Shown here piece after piece: positions 7,159-16,354 of a DNA stretch of 64,000 bases. The position numbers and the translations under genes are program-made. The first letter of the stretch is position 1. The number at the start of each line of letters is the position of its first letter. Under the pieces are notes generated by a model. It saw nothing but the letters and a program-made list of their open reading frames with translations, made no database searches and had not been told where the DNA came from. Source of the stretch: JANXQG01 sp963804375 (lineage in GTDB: Bacteria; Planctomycetota; Planctomycetia; Pirellulales; Thermoguttaceae); NCBI GenBank assembly GCA_963804375.1, contig CAWDQE010000022.1, positions 186,001 through 250,000 on the forward strand, given 5' to 3'.

Positions 7159-8874
7159 ATGAACCGCCTGTTACAAACTGCACTCTTGCTCGTCGGTGCC
7201 GTGCTGTTGCCGCTGGCGTCCCCAATGGCACATTCGGCCGATGTGCCAACCAGGGCGAAACCGAACATTCTCCTGATCCTGGCCGACGACGTAGGATTCT
7301 CTGACATTGGCTGCTACGGCGGCGAGATCAGAACGCCGAACCTCGACGGCCTGGCCGCAGAAGGACTGCGGCTCACGCAGTTCTACAACTGTGCTCGGTG
7401 TTGCCCTTCACGGGCCTCCATCCTGACAGGCCTCTACCCGCACCAGGCGGGCATCGGGTCGATGACCGCCGACGAAGGGCTGCCCGGCTACCACGGATCT
7501 CTCCAGCCGCATTGCGTGACCATCGCCCAGGTGCTGAAGACGGCCGGCTATCGGACAGCTATGGCAGGGAAATGGCACGTCGGCGATCGCCAGCCGCCTA
7601 CGCAGCGTGGCTTTGACGACTTCTACGGCTTCGTTCGCGGCTATGCCGTCGATTCCTGGGAGCCCCGGATGATGACGCGTCTGCCCGAAGGTCGCCCCAT
7701 GCGGCAGTATACCAGAGGCGAGTTCTTCGCCACCGACGCCATCACCGACCACGCCATCGATTTCCTTGCCGAAGCCCGCCGGCATGCCGCGCCCTGGTTC
7801 CTCTACGTTGCCTATCAGGCGGCCCATTTCCCCCTTGCGTCGCGGCCCGGCGACATGCAGGGCTATGGTGAGACGTACTCCAAGGGATGGGACAAGGTCC
7901 GCGAAGAGCGCGTGGCACGGCAGAAGACGCTCGGGCTCTTTGCGAGTGAGCTTTCCCTGACGCCTCGAAGTCCGATCCCGCTGCCGGAGGTCGCGCGTCG
8001 CCACGGCTCGCTCACCGCCGATGGCAACAATCCGCCCTGGGATTCGCTGCCTCAAGACCGTCGCGCTGATCTGGCCCAGCGGATGGCCGTTTACGCCGGT
8101 ATGGTGACGGGCATGGATCGCAATATCGGCAGGCTTATCGACGATCTGCGCAGACATCGCGAAGTCGAGAACACGCTCATCCTCTTCCTCAGCGACAATG
8201 GGGCGTGCGCCGAGTGGGAGCCGTTCGGGTTCGATCTTCAGCCGGTTGCCCGTCCCCAGCCAGGCACGGGCATCAACGTCGGCACGCCCGGCGCGCCGAA
8301 TGTCCTGCACCGCGGCGTATCCCTCGCGGCAATGGGCGGCCCTGGCAACCTCTTCAGCTACGGCTCGGGCTGGGCCAACGCGAGCAACACGCCCTTCCGA
8401 TTCTACAAGCACTACGACCACGAGGGCGGAATCAGCACGCCGCTGATCGTGCATTGGCCGGCGGGAACGAAACGACGCGGCGAGTTTGAGCGTCGCGTCG
8501 GCCACGTCATCGACTTGATGGCGACCTGCGCCGAAGCTGCCGGTGCGACCTATCCGCAGCGCTTCGACGGCAACGAGGTCCTGCCCCTGGAAGGGTGCAG
8601 TCTCGTGCCGGCTCTCCGCGGTGAGAAGCCACAACCGCGAACGCTCTTTTGGGAACATGAAGGCAACCGGGCCGTGCGGGCCGACAGGTGGAAGCTCGTG
8701 GCGCTCCGGGGCGGGCCATGGGGGCTCTATGACTTCGACGTGGATCGCACGGAGATGCATGACGTCGCTGATCGGCATCCCGACATTGTGGCACGGCTGG
8801 CAAAGGCATGGGACGAGTGGGCCGTGCGGTGCTGGGTAACTCGGGGGAAAACGCTACCGACAAGTCGGAGGTAG
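7159..8874 (+). CDS. secreted sulfatase (formylglycine type)
   Basis: About 571 residues with a Sec signal peptide (MNRLLQTALLLVGAVLLPLA) ending near SHSA. PNILLILADDVG provides the metal-binding Asp pair. CCPSRASILTG contains the C-x-P-S-R motif whose Cys (residue 81) is converted to formylglycine. GKWHVG, FLSDNGA and HYDHEGGISTPLIVHWP follow in the expected order. Family length is normal and the frame is intact. It hydrolyses sulfate esters, probably on polysaccharides, in the periplasm or outside. An in-frame ATG at 7150 overlaps the -10 box. The beta-helix gene begins 24 bases downstream, so the two are likely co-transcribed. Maturation needs an FGE; only SUMF1 fragments are in this window. 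Confidence 0.9.
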   Translation: MNRLLQTALLLVGAVLLPLASPMAHSADVPTRAKPNILLILADDVGFSDIGCYGGEIRTPNLDGLAAEGLRLTQFYNCARCCPSRASILTGLYPHQAGIGSMTADEGLPGYHGSLQPHCVTIAQVLKTAGYRTAMAGKWHVGDRQPPTQRGFDDFYGFVRGYAVDSWEPRMMTRLPEGRPMRQYTRGEFFATDAITDHAIDFLAEARRHAAPWFLYVAYQAAHFPLASRPGDMQGYGETYSKGWDKVREERVARQKTLGLFASELSLTPRSPIPLPEVARRHGSLTADGNNPPWDSLPQDRRADLAQRMAVYAGMVTGMDRNIGRLIDDLRRHREVENTLILFLSDNGACAEWEPFGFDLQPVARPQPGTGINVGTPGAPNVLHRGVSLAAMGGPGNLFSYGSGWANASNTPFRFYKHYDHEGGISTPLIVHWPAGTKRRGEFERRVGHVIDLMATCAEAAGATYPQRFDGNEVLPLEGCSLVPALRGEKPQPRTLFWEHEGNRAVRADRWKLVALRGGPWGLYDFDVDRTEMHDVADRHPDIVARLAKAWDEWAVRCWVTRGKTLPTSRR

Positions 8875-8898
8875 GACGACGGAGCGACAGATACGACG

Positions 8899-10272
8899 AT
8901 GAAACCCAGAAGCACACGATTCCGATGGTTGTTGGCCTTGTTTTTCCTCTTCGCTACGGGTGGGTTGCTGCCCAACATCGTTCGTGCCGAGACCCGCAGG
9001 GCGGCAGCCTTGACGCCGGAAGCTGTCTGGGATGCGATCAACGCGGCAAGCGACGGGGACATCGTACAACTTCCCGAAGGGACGGCTGCGTGGACCCACG
9101 GATGGAACACCGGCCATTGGGCCAACATGAAGGCCATCACCGTCCAGGGGGCGGGAATGGACAAAACCGTCATCTGCGACCATCGTAGCAGCAGGGGCGG
9201 CTACGTGCCCTTCGAGTTGAAAGGGATTGAAGGAAAGCCGTTCCGAATTACGGGCCTTACCATCGACGGAACCGGTTGGGCCGACGCCGGCCTATGGGGC
9301 GGGTACATCTCGATCAGCGGCACTTGCAAGAATTTCCGCATCGACCACTGCAAGTTCAAGAATGCCTGCGTGATGATGACCATCAACGGCGACACGTATG
9401 GGCTGATCGACCACTGTTGTTTCGACGACAAGGAGTTCACCGGCGGGCTGGCGCAGCCCATCTGGTTCTCCGGCCCTGGCGTCCCGAACTACCGCAAGCC
9501 GCTGAGCCTGGGAACCGCCGCGGCGATGTACCTGGAGGACAACGAGGTCCACCTTGGTCCTGTGGCGGCGAAAGGGGGCGATTGTCCCTGGATCGCGCCC
9601 AACAACGGCGCCCGCGTCGTCATCCGCCACAACAAGATCGTCAATTCGCAGATCGAGATCTACGGGGTGGGCGTTCGGAAGGGCTATTACGGCTGCCAGC
9701 AGGCCGAAATCTACGACAACACGTTTTCCGCGATCGGCCTGAAGCAGGGTGAGCCGCAGGGCTTCATCTTTATCAACGCCGGGGTGGGCATCGTCTTTAA
9801 CAACACGGTCACCGGCACGACCTACAATACGAAGACCATCCAGCTCACGCACGAACGATCGTTCCTCGACCGAGGCGGCTTTGGGGTCTGTGACGGAAAG
9901 AACCCCGTTGACGGCAACCAGATTCCCGCGGGCCAGAAAGGGGCCGGCTATCCGGCCATGGGCCAACCGGGCCGGGGAACGGACGCCGACGGCGACGGCG
10001 TGTTCGAACCATCGCCCTGCTACGCCTGGAACAACACGCTGAATGGGGCGAAGCTGAACATGGCGCTGCGCCGTTGGGGTCCGAAAGAGACGGCACTGCA
10101 GGCGGAGCACGTCAAGGAGGGGCGGGATTTCTTCAACCAGGCGCCCAAGCCCGAATACTACCAGCCTTACATCTATCCGCATCCGCTGCAACGCGGCTGG
10201 GAGGTGCGGATGAAGAGCGCCGCTGGCCCTTCGGGTGCCGATTCGGGCAGTCGAAGCGACAATCGTCCCTGA
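8899..10272 (+). CDS. secreted right-handed beta-helix protein
   Basis: 457 residues, signal peptide MKPRSTRFRWLLALFFLFAT, cleaved near VRAE. The body shows parallel beta-helix coils with repeated short strands and Asn-rich turns (FRITGLTIDGTG, FRIDHCKFKNAC, YGLIDHCCFDD, VVIRHNKIVNS, AEIYDNTFS), as in pectate-lyase-like and NosD folds. No lyase active-site set can be assigned. The gene follows the sulfatase closely in the same direction, which suggests joint action on a sulfated glycan. A plain structural role is possible. Confidence 0.75.
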   Translation: MKPRSTRFRWLLALFFLFATGGLLPNIVRAETRRAAALTPEAVWDAINAASDGDIVQLPEGTAAWTHGWNTGHWANMKAITVQGAGMDKTVICDHRSSRGGYVPFELKGIEGKPFRITGLTIDGTGWADAGLWGGYISISGTCKNFRIDHCKFKNACVMMTINGDTYGLIDHCCFDDKEFTGGLAQPIWFSGPGVPNYRKPLSLGTAAAMYLEDNEVHLGPVAAKGGDCPWIAPNNGARVVIRHNKIVNSQIEIYGVGVRKGYYGCQQAEIYDNTFSAIGLKQGEPQGFIFINAGVGIVFNNTVTGTTYNTKTIQLTHERSFLDRGGFGVCDGKNPVDGNQIPAGQKGAGYPAMGQPGRGTDADGDGVFEPSPCYAWNNTLNGAKLNMALRRWGPKETALQAEHVKEGRDFFNQAPKPEYYQPYIYPHPLQRGWEVRMKSAAGPSGADSGSRSDNRP

Positions 10273-10373
10273 TCCGCAACGTGCCCGTGTCACTCGATTG
10301 CGATTCCAGGCCGCTTCACCAGCTATTCTACGCCTCGGTCAAATCGACTGACTTGGCTTTGCCGTCAGTCTTA

Positions 10374-11528
10374 TCACTTGGCTTGCCCCGCCTTGGCGGA
10401 CGCCGGTGCGTTTGCCGCCCCTGCGATTGGGTAGCCGTGCCACAGCCATCGCAGGGCAGCGGGCAGCGTCTGCTCTTTTGCGGCCTTATCGCCATGCCCA
10501 GAGTTGCGGACGAACACGAACTGGTAATGGTAGCCCTTCGCGGCCAGCACCCGCGCCATATTCTCATTCGCGAGAACCCAATCGTGCATGCCATCGCGCA
10601 TGACATTCGGATTCAGAAGATCTCGGTCGCCGACTTCCATCCAGATGCGTAACGGCTTGGTCGGGCTATTGGGGATCAGATGTTCGTGGAATTCCCAGGC
10701 GCCATGGGGTGTTTCCCTGCTGGACGGCCATTGCTGGTTCACGAAGGTGCCCGAATAAGCTAAAACGCGGTGGTACAGATCGGGACGATACCAGGCCATG
10801 ATCAATGCACATGCGCCGCCGGAACTGCAGCCCATCGTGGCCCGGCCCTCCGGATCCTTGGTCAGTTTCACGTGGATTTGCTCCTCTACGAGAGGCAGCA
10901 CCTCCTTCTCGACGAACTCCACATACCGGCCGGACATGGTGTCGTACTCCAATCCACGCTCGCTGCCTTGGGCGTCGCCGCCGCCATTGTCGATGGAGAT
11001 AGCAATCATTACGGGAACCTGGTGCTGGGCGATCAGATTGTTCAAAGCTGTGAACAACAGCCGATCCGGGCCGTCCGCCCCGACGATGAACGGTGCCGCT
11101 GTCCCAGGCACGTACTGCTGCGGCACATACACTGCAACCCGTCGCGTGTAGGGAGCGGGATGACTGGTGGTCACCACCAGCTTGGCTGGGTCAGCGGGAT
11201 CGACCGTGCCAAATGTACCAGCCTCCCGCGCAATGCCGGGATAGAACTTGCTGTCGACGGATTTCATGGTGAGGTTGTAGACCGTTCCTTGCGGCACGCC
11301 TTTTTGCACAGCCAATTCCGATGCGCGGTTGTGAGTTGGACCGAGAATGAAATTCCCGTCAACATCCACCGGTGGAACGGCGCCGTCGGGTAGCTCCTTG
11401 GCCGGTACCGATCCTTGCGCGTGGGGATCGCGGATCGGTGGTGCCGGGCGTGCGGCAGTTGCCACCGTCGGATGGACGCCAGCCGTTAGGCTCAACAGGA
11501 ATGTAATGTACAAGAATCTCGTGTTCAT
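10374..11528 (-). CDS. secreted alpha/beta-hydrolase esterase (CE1/enterochelin-esterase type)
   Basis: 384 residues with signal peptide MNTRFLYITFLLSLTAGVHP. The core has the nucleophile elbow GCSSGG (Ser 235), an acidic residue in WMEVGDRDLLNP and a histidine in VRNSGHGDKAA, the usual Ser-Asp-His triad of the putative-esterase family. FYPGIAREAGTFG and RRVAVYVPQQYVPGTAAPFI are typical of this group. The likely substrate is an acyl or feruloyl group on plant or algal polysaccharide, inferred from the carbohydrate-active neighbours. It runs convergent with the beta-helix gene and divergent from the amidase. A stray C-terminal piece of a similar esterase lies at 29772-29890. Confidence 0.85.
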   Translation of the reverse strand: MNTRFLYITFLLSLTAGVHPTVATAARPAPPIRDPHAQGSVPAKELPDGAVPPVDVDGNFILGPTHNRASELAVQKGVPQGTVYNLTMKSVDSKFYPGIAREAGTFGTVDPADPAKLVVTTSHPAPYTRRVAVYVPQQYVPGTAAPFIVGADGPDRLLFTALNNLIAQHQVPVMIAISIDNGGGDAQGSERGLEYDTMSGRYVEFVEKEVLPLVEEQIHVKLTKDPEGRATMGCSSGGACALIMAWYRPDLYHRVLAYSGTFVNQQWPSSRETPHGAWEFHEHLIPNSPTKPLRIWMEVGDRDLLNPNVMRDGMHDWVLANENMARVLAAKGYHYQFVFVRNSGHGDKAAKEQTLPAALRWLWHGYPIAGAANAPASAKAGQAK

Positions 11529-11650
11529 GGAATTCGTTGGGTGAGGTGACTCGTCGGATGTCGCGTATGCGAACTATTATAACGTGCAGCGGTTACAACG
11601 ACGGCTGTCAACCTTCCTGAGGTTGCTACTTGTCCCGAAGCCTTCTCGAA

Positions 11651-11682
11651 GACGTTTCGCAAACGTCGCCCGGTATTATAAT
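11651..11682 (+). promoter_or_regulatory. operator-like inverted repeat and -10 box before the amidase
   Basis: GACGTTT-CGC-AAACGTC (11651-11667) is a perfect inverted repeat sitting where the -35 element should be. It is followed nine bases later by TATAAT at 11677-11682. The amidase ATG is 26 bases downstream of the box. A repressor or activator binding here would overlap RNA polymerase. Confidence 0.5.
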
Positions 11683-11708
11683 GGCCTGAAAGCACCGCGA
11701 GCCGTCCA

Positions 11709-13019
11709 ATGCCTGCACCGATTTCCATTGTTGATGCTACCCGACAACTGCGAGCCGGCCAGTTGACGCCGTTGAACCTGCTCGACCAGTGCCTGGGCCA
11801 GATCCATAAGCACGAAGACACCATTCACGCCTGGGTGCTGGTCGACGAAGAAGGCGCTCGTCGGACCGCAACCAAACAGACTCGCGAGGCAGCTCTTGGC
11901 CAGTGGCGAGGTCGTCCCCTGCTGGGGATTCCCGTTGGTATCAAGGACATCATCGACGTGCAAGGGCTTCCTACCTCAGCAGGATCGCCGCTGTGCGGGC
12001 ATCAGCCAGCCGTGGCCGACGCACCGGTGGTCGCTGCCCTGCGTCGGGCCGGCGCGGTGATCCTGGGCAAGACCGTCACCGTCGAGTTTGCCTGCTTTGA
12101 TCCGTCGCCCACCCGGAATCCTTGGAACCCGGCCCACACACCAGGTGGCTCCAGCAGCGGTTCAGCCGCGGCCTTGGCCACGGGCATGTGCCTGGGCGCC
12201 TTGGGTACGCAGACTGGCGGCTCCCTTGTTCGGCCCTCGACGTACTGCGGCGTGGCAACCTGCAAGCCGACGTTCGGCAAGTTGAGTACCGAGGGTGTCG
12301 TGCCAGTGAGCGCAAGCCTGGATCATGTCGGGCCGATGGCCCGCAAGGTCGAGGATCTGGCCCTGCTCCTGGATTGTCTCTTGGGACTGGTCACGCCTTT
12401 GATGCCGTTTGGTCCGCCTCGGCTGGGGCTCCTCGATACAACCATCCTGGCGGAGGCCAACGAAACTGTGCGTCAGGCAACGCAGTTAGCGTTGCAGAAG
12501 CTCAAACAAGCCGGAGCGGAGATCCACTCCGTATCGCTGCCGCCGATCTTTGCCGATGTCCTGAAGATGCACCGGCGGATCATGGCGGCCGAGGCAGCCG
12601 CTTATCACCGCGAGAGGTTCGCAAGCCATCGCGACCAATACGGCCCGATGATCGCCTCGCTTCTGGATGAAGGGCTTGCAATCACTGCCGTGGATTACCT
12701 GGCGGCGAAGGCCTGGCATCGAGAGTTCCGGCGGCAGGCGGCCGCGCTGTTGGACGGCCTCGACGCACTGGTCATGCCATCCACTCACACCACGGCCCCG
12801 GCTACGCTCGCCACTACAGGTTCACCACACTTTCAAGCGCCGTGGAGCCTCGCCCGACTGCCTGTCGTCAGTATTCCCTGCGGGGTTGGAGCTGACGGCA
12901 TGCCGACTGGCATTCAGCTTATCGGGCGTGCGGACGACGAGTCACAATTGCTCCGCATGGGCGTTTGGTGCGAGCAGGCCCTTGGGTTCGACGCCCTGCC
13001 AGCCTTGTGGGAGTGCTAG
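11709..13019 (+). CDS. amidase signature family hydrolase
   Basis: 436 residues and intact. The amidase triad is visible: Lys 79 in GIPVGIKDIIDV, the cis-Ser in PGGSSSGSAAALATGM (about 148-149) and the nucleophile Ser 172 in GTQTGGSLVRPS. The overall order fits the amidase (GatA/AtzF-like) family, which cleaves C-N bonds in amides. It lacks the extra domain of allophanate hydrolase and no gatB or gatC lies nearby, so it is more likely a stand-alone amidase than part of the tRNA amidotransferase. There is no signal peptide, so it is cytoplasmic. It has its own promoter with an operator-like repeat. Confidence 0.85.
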   Translation: MPAPISIVDATRQLRAGQLTPLNLLDQCLGQIHKHEDTIHAWVLVDEEGARRTATKQTREAALGQWRGRPLLGIPVGIKDIIDVQGLPTSAGSPLCGHQPAVADAPVVAALRRAGAVILGKTVTVEFACFDPSPTRNPWNPAHTPGGSSSGSAAALATGMCLGALGTQTGGSLVRPSTYCGVATCKPTFGKLSTEGVVPVSASLDHVGPMARKVEDLALLLDCLLGLVTPLMPFGPPRLGLLDTTILAEANETVRQATQLALQKLKQAGAEIHSVSLPPIFADVLKMHRRIMAAEAAAYHRERFASHRDQYGPMIASLLDEGLAITAVDYLAAKAWHREFRRQAAALLDGLDALVMPSTHTTAPATLATTGSPHFQAPWSLARLPVVSIPCGVGADGMPTGIQLIGRADDESQLLRMGVWCEQALGFDALPALWEC

Positions 13020-13232
13020 GCTAGAAATACCGCAGTGCCGCCAACCAAGTGAGCGACACCGGAGCAAACGCTCTTGGGAGGAGACTGGAGCGAAGCCATC
13101 GAGTTTCCGAAGGTACCGGCTGGGCAGGGCTGGCCGGCTGAGCCGGACGAAGAGACTCGACTTCCGTGGTCTCGACCTCCGAGACAATGGCAAGCATGCG
13201 AAGAATCGTGAAGCTGGGGGCTTCAGCAAAAA

Positions 13233-13346
13233 TCCCCATTTGGGGCTCGTGGGGAATGCGATTCCCATCGTTCGCACTTGGGGCTCGTGGGGAACGTCCT
13301 CCCCAGCGTCCCCATTTGGGACTTGTGGGAAGTATCGATCCTGAGC
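13233..13346. repeat. 38-bp tandem repeat, array A (three units)
   Basis: Units begin at 13233, 13271 and 13309. Each opens with TCCCCATTTGGGGCTCGTGG or a variant and then GGGAATgcgATTCCC. Both parts are inverted repeats, so each unit can fold into two small hairpins. There is no unique spacer between units, so it is not a CRISPR. Confidence 0.85.
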
Positions 13347-13435
13347 AGAGCCCCTACGACGTGGCCACGATGAGACAGGCCGGGAAGAAACAGCGAACGC
13401 AGAGAGGACCGGGAGCTTGGGAGCTTTGAAGAGAA

Positions 13436-13617
13436 TCCCCATTTGGGAATGGTGGGAAACGGCATTCCCATCGTCCCCAAATGGGAATGGCGGAGAACGC
13501 TGGAACCACCGCCTCCAAATGGGGCTCGTGGGAAACACTGTTCCCGTTGGCCCCAAATGGAGCCCGTGGAGAATGCTGGCCCCGTCGTCCGCATTTGGGA
13601 CTCGCGGAAATTGACGG
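13436..13617. repeat. 38-bp tandem repeat, array B (five units)
   Basis: Units start at 13436, 13474, 13512, 13550 and 13588, exactly 38 bases apart; the last is truncated at about 30 bases. The TTTGGG and AAATGGG variants alternate but keep the CCCxxxxxGGG symmetry. It is 89 bases after array A and has a related lead-in. Confidence 0.85.
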
Positions 13618-13689
13618 CTCGGCACGGCCCGCCACGGGACGAGTTGGGCAGAGTACGAGGAGCAGGAGAACTTCCAGATCGCTGCCTAC

Positions 13690-13711
13690 ATTTTGTTCAG
13701 CTGAGCAAAAT
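13690..13711. repeat. 22-bp palindrome, copy 3
   Basis: One difference from consensus (T for C at position 7, left arm GTTC). The right arm TGAGCAAAAT is perfect. Confidence 0.9.
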
Positions 13712-13880
13712 GTCCTGCGTATCTCCATTCCTTCACGACCGCTCCCGGATCTCCACAGCTCACCGTATGTTGAGGCCGTTGGCCTGGCCATGCTTCCCCG
13801 GCTGGCAGGAGAAGCGGCCGGGAAACTGCGTGTCGAGGAGCTTCACAATGGGATCGAAGTCATACATTGTCGTTCAGTCA

Positions 13881-14732
13881 TCAGCGATCGATCAAACCCA
13901 GGAATCGAAGCATCGCATAACGCATCTCGTCGAGTTGGCGGTTGCGCTCGCAGGCGAAGGCCAGCGGACCGGCTACGCCGTCTTCCTTTTCGCCCCTTTC
14001 GGCCAGGGCCACCAGCAGCCTCCGCTGGAACGACGACAATGCCTCATCGAGCTCGACGCTTGTGCCGCCCAACCCCTCGAAAGTCTCCTTCCATTCCTCA
14101 TCGAACCACGGCGAGCCGAACCAAGGGAAACAGAACCGGATAAGGTGTGCGGTGGCCCGTCCGAGTCGTTCCTCGACCAAACGCTCAAAGGGCTCAGCCA
14201 ACTTCACCTGGCCCTGCTCCCCAACTGAGGGAGCCGCAGGATTGCAAGCGAAACTCGGCTGTTGCTTGGCCTTCGCAATCTCTTCCCAGCAGACGACCAT
14301 GTGGGCGTGCACAAAGGCATTGACCTCCGCCTTCCCGGCCTCCAGGCACGGCCGTGGAACTTCGATCCAATCGCCATCCTCGTCGAGGACCACAGCTCCG
14401 GAGCCTGCCGAATTCACGGTGCCGCCATCGCTGGCGAATATGAAAGACGTCCCGTACCGGGCAAGGTAGTTCCAGTGACCGAACCGCCTGCGGTAGTCCG
14501 TGGTCGTCTGCCAGGTATAGTGGAAGCGGGTCGATTCGTCCGTGATTTCCACCACGGCGACTTCCCCGGTTGGGGTGACGATCAGATTCGTCCCTGCATA
14601 AGGATCGAGATAGAAGGCAAACGGCACGGTCCGATCCGCGGGCAGGTGTTTATACCAACTATGCGCCTCGGCCACGAACCAGGCGAAGCGGTAGGTCTGT
14701 TCCAGGGAAGGCCGCGGCAAGGCACGTACCAT
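13881..14732 (-). CDS. hypothetical protein, paralogue of the chimera's N-domain
   Basis: 283 residues from ATG 14732. It matches residues 18-212 of the 1853-3406 product nearly throughout (FGHWNYLARYGTSFIFASDG; LEAGKAEVNAFVHAH) and then continues with its own C-terminal part (EEWKETFEGLGGTSVELDEA, LDEMRYAMLRFLGLIDR). It therefore shows the uninterrupted form of the family. Similarity to the paralogue extends upstream of ATG 14732: the frame reads SRKITTKSQPERYLA against SRKIVGQSQPEKYMR. At the paralogue's ATG the codon here is ATT, so translation may begin at a rare start near 14783. No signal peptide, no membrane segment and no recognised catalytic motif. Function unknown. Confidence 0.65.
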   Translation of the reverse strand: MVRALPRPSLEQTYRFAWFVAEAHSWYKHLPADRTVPFAFYLDPYAGTNLIVTPTGEVAVVEITDESTRFHYTWQTTTDYRRRFGHWNYLARYGTSFIFASDGGTVNSAGSGAVVLDEDGDWIEVPRPCLEAGKAEVNAFVHAHMVVCWEEIAKAKQQPSFACNPAAPSVGEQGQVKLAEPFERLVEERLGRATAHLIRFCFPWFGSPWFDEEWKETFEGLGGTSVELDEALSSFQRRLLVALAERGEKEDGVAGPLAFACERNRQLDEMRYAMLRFLGLIDR

Positions 14733-14866
14733 TGCCAGGTACCTTTCTGGCTGGGACTTGGTTGTGATCTTGCGGGATCGAATGGTTGCATCCTCCAGCC
14801 TGGGCGGTCACGGACGGAACTGCCGGAAACCCAAGCTCTTTCTTGGCCAGCCGCTCATTCTAGCAC

Positions 14867-15391
14867 TTACCCACCGTACCGATTGAACCACGCACGTTGG
14901 GCAAAGGGAAGTTTTTCTCTCTGCACGGCCGGCTCGGCGGGAACGCCCAACGGGAGCAGGATTCGTACCTCCTTGCCCTCCGGAACGCCCAAGAGCCCTC
15001 CGACTCGAGCTGCCTTGCCGTCGCGCCGCAGCACGCCGTCGAGCCAGACCGAGGCGTAGCCCAAGGCCGTGATGGCCAGCAGCATGTTCTCGACGCAAGC
15101 GGCACAGTCCTCGTCCGTGAAGGCCAGGTCTTCATACACGGGCCGCGGGTCGACCACGCAGGCAATCATCGCCACGGCCTCATTGCAGACGGGCCGATCG
15201 ATGATCTCCGCCAACCGCCGGCACTGCTCTGGATCGTCGACGATCACGAATGAAACCACCTGGGCGTTGCAGGCCGAGGGGGCTTGAATGCCCGCCTGCA
15301 CGATCGTGGTCAGCACTTCACGAGGAATCCGCTCCGGGGTAAAACGGCCCCGGTAACTACAACGTCTGGCAATCGCTTCGAACAGGTCCAT
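14867..15391 (-). CDS. nitroreductase family protein
   Basis: 174 residues. The N-terminal IARRCSYRGRFTPERIPREV and QAGIQAPSACNAQVVSFVIV are the FMN-binding blocks of the nitroreductase fold. CAACVENMLLAITALGYASV follows as the dimer and flavin helix, and LLPLGVPAE is the usual end. The family carries out NAD(P)H-dependent flavin reductions; the substrate cannot be deduced. It starts ten bases after the stop of the sialate-esterase-like gene on the same strand, so the two probably share a transcript. Confidence 0.8.
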   Translation of the reverse strand: MDLFEAIARRCSYRGRFTPERIPREVLTTIVQAGIQAPSACNAQVVSFVIVDDPEQCRRLAEIIDRPVCNEAVAMIACVVDPRPVYEDLAFTDEDCAACVENMLLAITALGYASVWLDGVLRRDGKAARVGGLLGVPEGKEVRILLPLGVPAEPAVQREKLPFAQRAWFNRYGG

Positions 15392-15400
15392 AATGCACCA

Positions 15401-16354
15401 TCACTTCTTCAGCAGCTTCTTCATCCCTTCGCCCAACGCATCGCCGATCAGGAAGTAGCTCTCCGCATTGCCGTACCAGTGGTGTCCGTGGCCGGGATTT
15501 GGTGAAAGCTCCGGAGGGCGGGCAAAGTCGGTGGTCTTCACAAAGATCGCATTCTTGATCTGTCGGGTCCCGGCTTCCTGTGCTCTTCTGAATTCAAACA
15601 TGGCGCCATTCTCCACAGGTCCGCCATTGCCAAGTTCACCGACGACAACCGGCAGGTCCGGCACCTTGAACTCCTTGCGGATGTCATGGGCAAGGTTGAC
15701 CAGATTCTGCGCGTACTCCGGGATAGCCGGCGGCGTACACATGTCGTTCCAACCCTGCTGCCAGACAAAGCCGGCGATCTCGTATTTCTGCTCCCCGAGT
15801 TCTGCCAGCGCGGCACGGACCTCTTCAATCATCTTCGTGTAGTACGGTCCCACCTGGCCGCCGGAAGTTGGCGGCCTGAAGTCAACATACAGGCTTTTGC
15901 CGCCCCAGGCCGTCTTGATCAGCAGCACCGGTTCATCCAGGTAGTCGCCCATGACATGGCCAAATTGCAGTTCAGGGCCGATATGACTGCTGCCGCCATA
16001 TCCGGTGTAGCCCACCGTCAAACCTCCCTTCCGTACCTTGCCGTTGACCTTGAACGAGATCTGGACATCATCCCGGACTACCCATTCCCCTTTTTTGTCC
16101 TTGAGGTGTTTCATCTTCTCCGCACTCTTGGAATACTTCATGGACCAGACCAGATTGCCCTTGCCGCCGTTGTAGTTGTGCGGGTCATCCATCGAGACCA
16201 CGCCCTGCCCCTCCATATTCGACTGACCGGCGAGGATGAAGACTTTCAGCGCGCCTTTCTTAGCGTGGCCGGCCCGCGCTGGCCCGGCAAGCAGTAACAT
16301 GGCAATCACTGAAAACATCGCAGTACAGGTAACGGTTCTCTTTGCGAATCTCAT
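15401..16354 (-). CDS. secreted SGNH esterase (sialate O-acetylesterase / DUF303-like)
   Basis: 317 residues starting at ATG 16354, the first Met before a clear signal peptide (MRFAKRTVTCTAMFSVIAML, cleaved near ARAG). The motif VFILAGQSNMEGQG holds the catalytic Ser 45 of the GQSNM block. GYGGSSHIGPELQFGHVMGD and FVWQQGWNDM are blocks II and III of the SASA family. The C-terminal HWYGNAESYFLIGDALGEGM supplies the His region. It probably removes acetyl groups from carbohydrates outside the cytoplasm. A longer reading from upstream is possible but would bury the signal peptide. Confidence 0.85.
   Translation of the reverse strand: MRFAKRTVTCTAMFSVIAMLLLAGPARAGHAKKGALKVFILAGQSNMEGQGVVSMDDPHNYNGGKGNLVWSMKYSKSAEKMKHLKDKKGEWVVRDDVQISFKVNGKVRKGGLTVGYTGYGGSSHIGPELQFGHVMGDYLDEPVLLIKTAWGGKSLYVDFRPPTSGGQVGPYYTKMIEEVRAALAELGEQKYEIAGFVWQQGWNDMCTPPAIPEYAQNLVNLAHDIRKEFKVPDLPVVVGELGNGGPVENGAMFEFRRAQEAGTRQIKNAIFVKTTDFARPPELSPNPGHGHHWYGNAESYFLIGDALGEGMKKLLKK

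Larger units (their letters stand above)
13020..13880. other. gene-free stretch holding two tandem-repeat arrays and a palindrome
   Basis: Open frames here are made of repeat units and are not believable genes. Each array is preceded by a similar lead-in (GAAGCTGGGGGCTTCAGC before the first, GGAGCTTGGGAGCTTTGA before the second). From about 13620 to 13880 only palindrome copy 3 stands out. Confidence 0.6.

Noticed and set aside
7408..8778. Long open frame opposite the sulfatase
   Set aside because: It mirrors the codons of a well-supported sulfatase on the other strand, a usual effect of high GC; no start signal or motif.
13233..13617. CRISPR array
   Set aside because: The 38-bp units are contiguous and similar along their full length; there are no unique spacers and no cas genes nearby.
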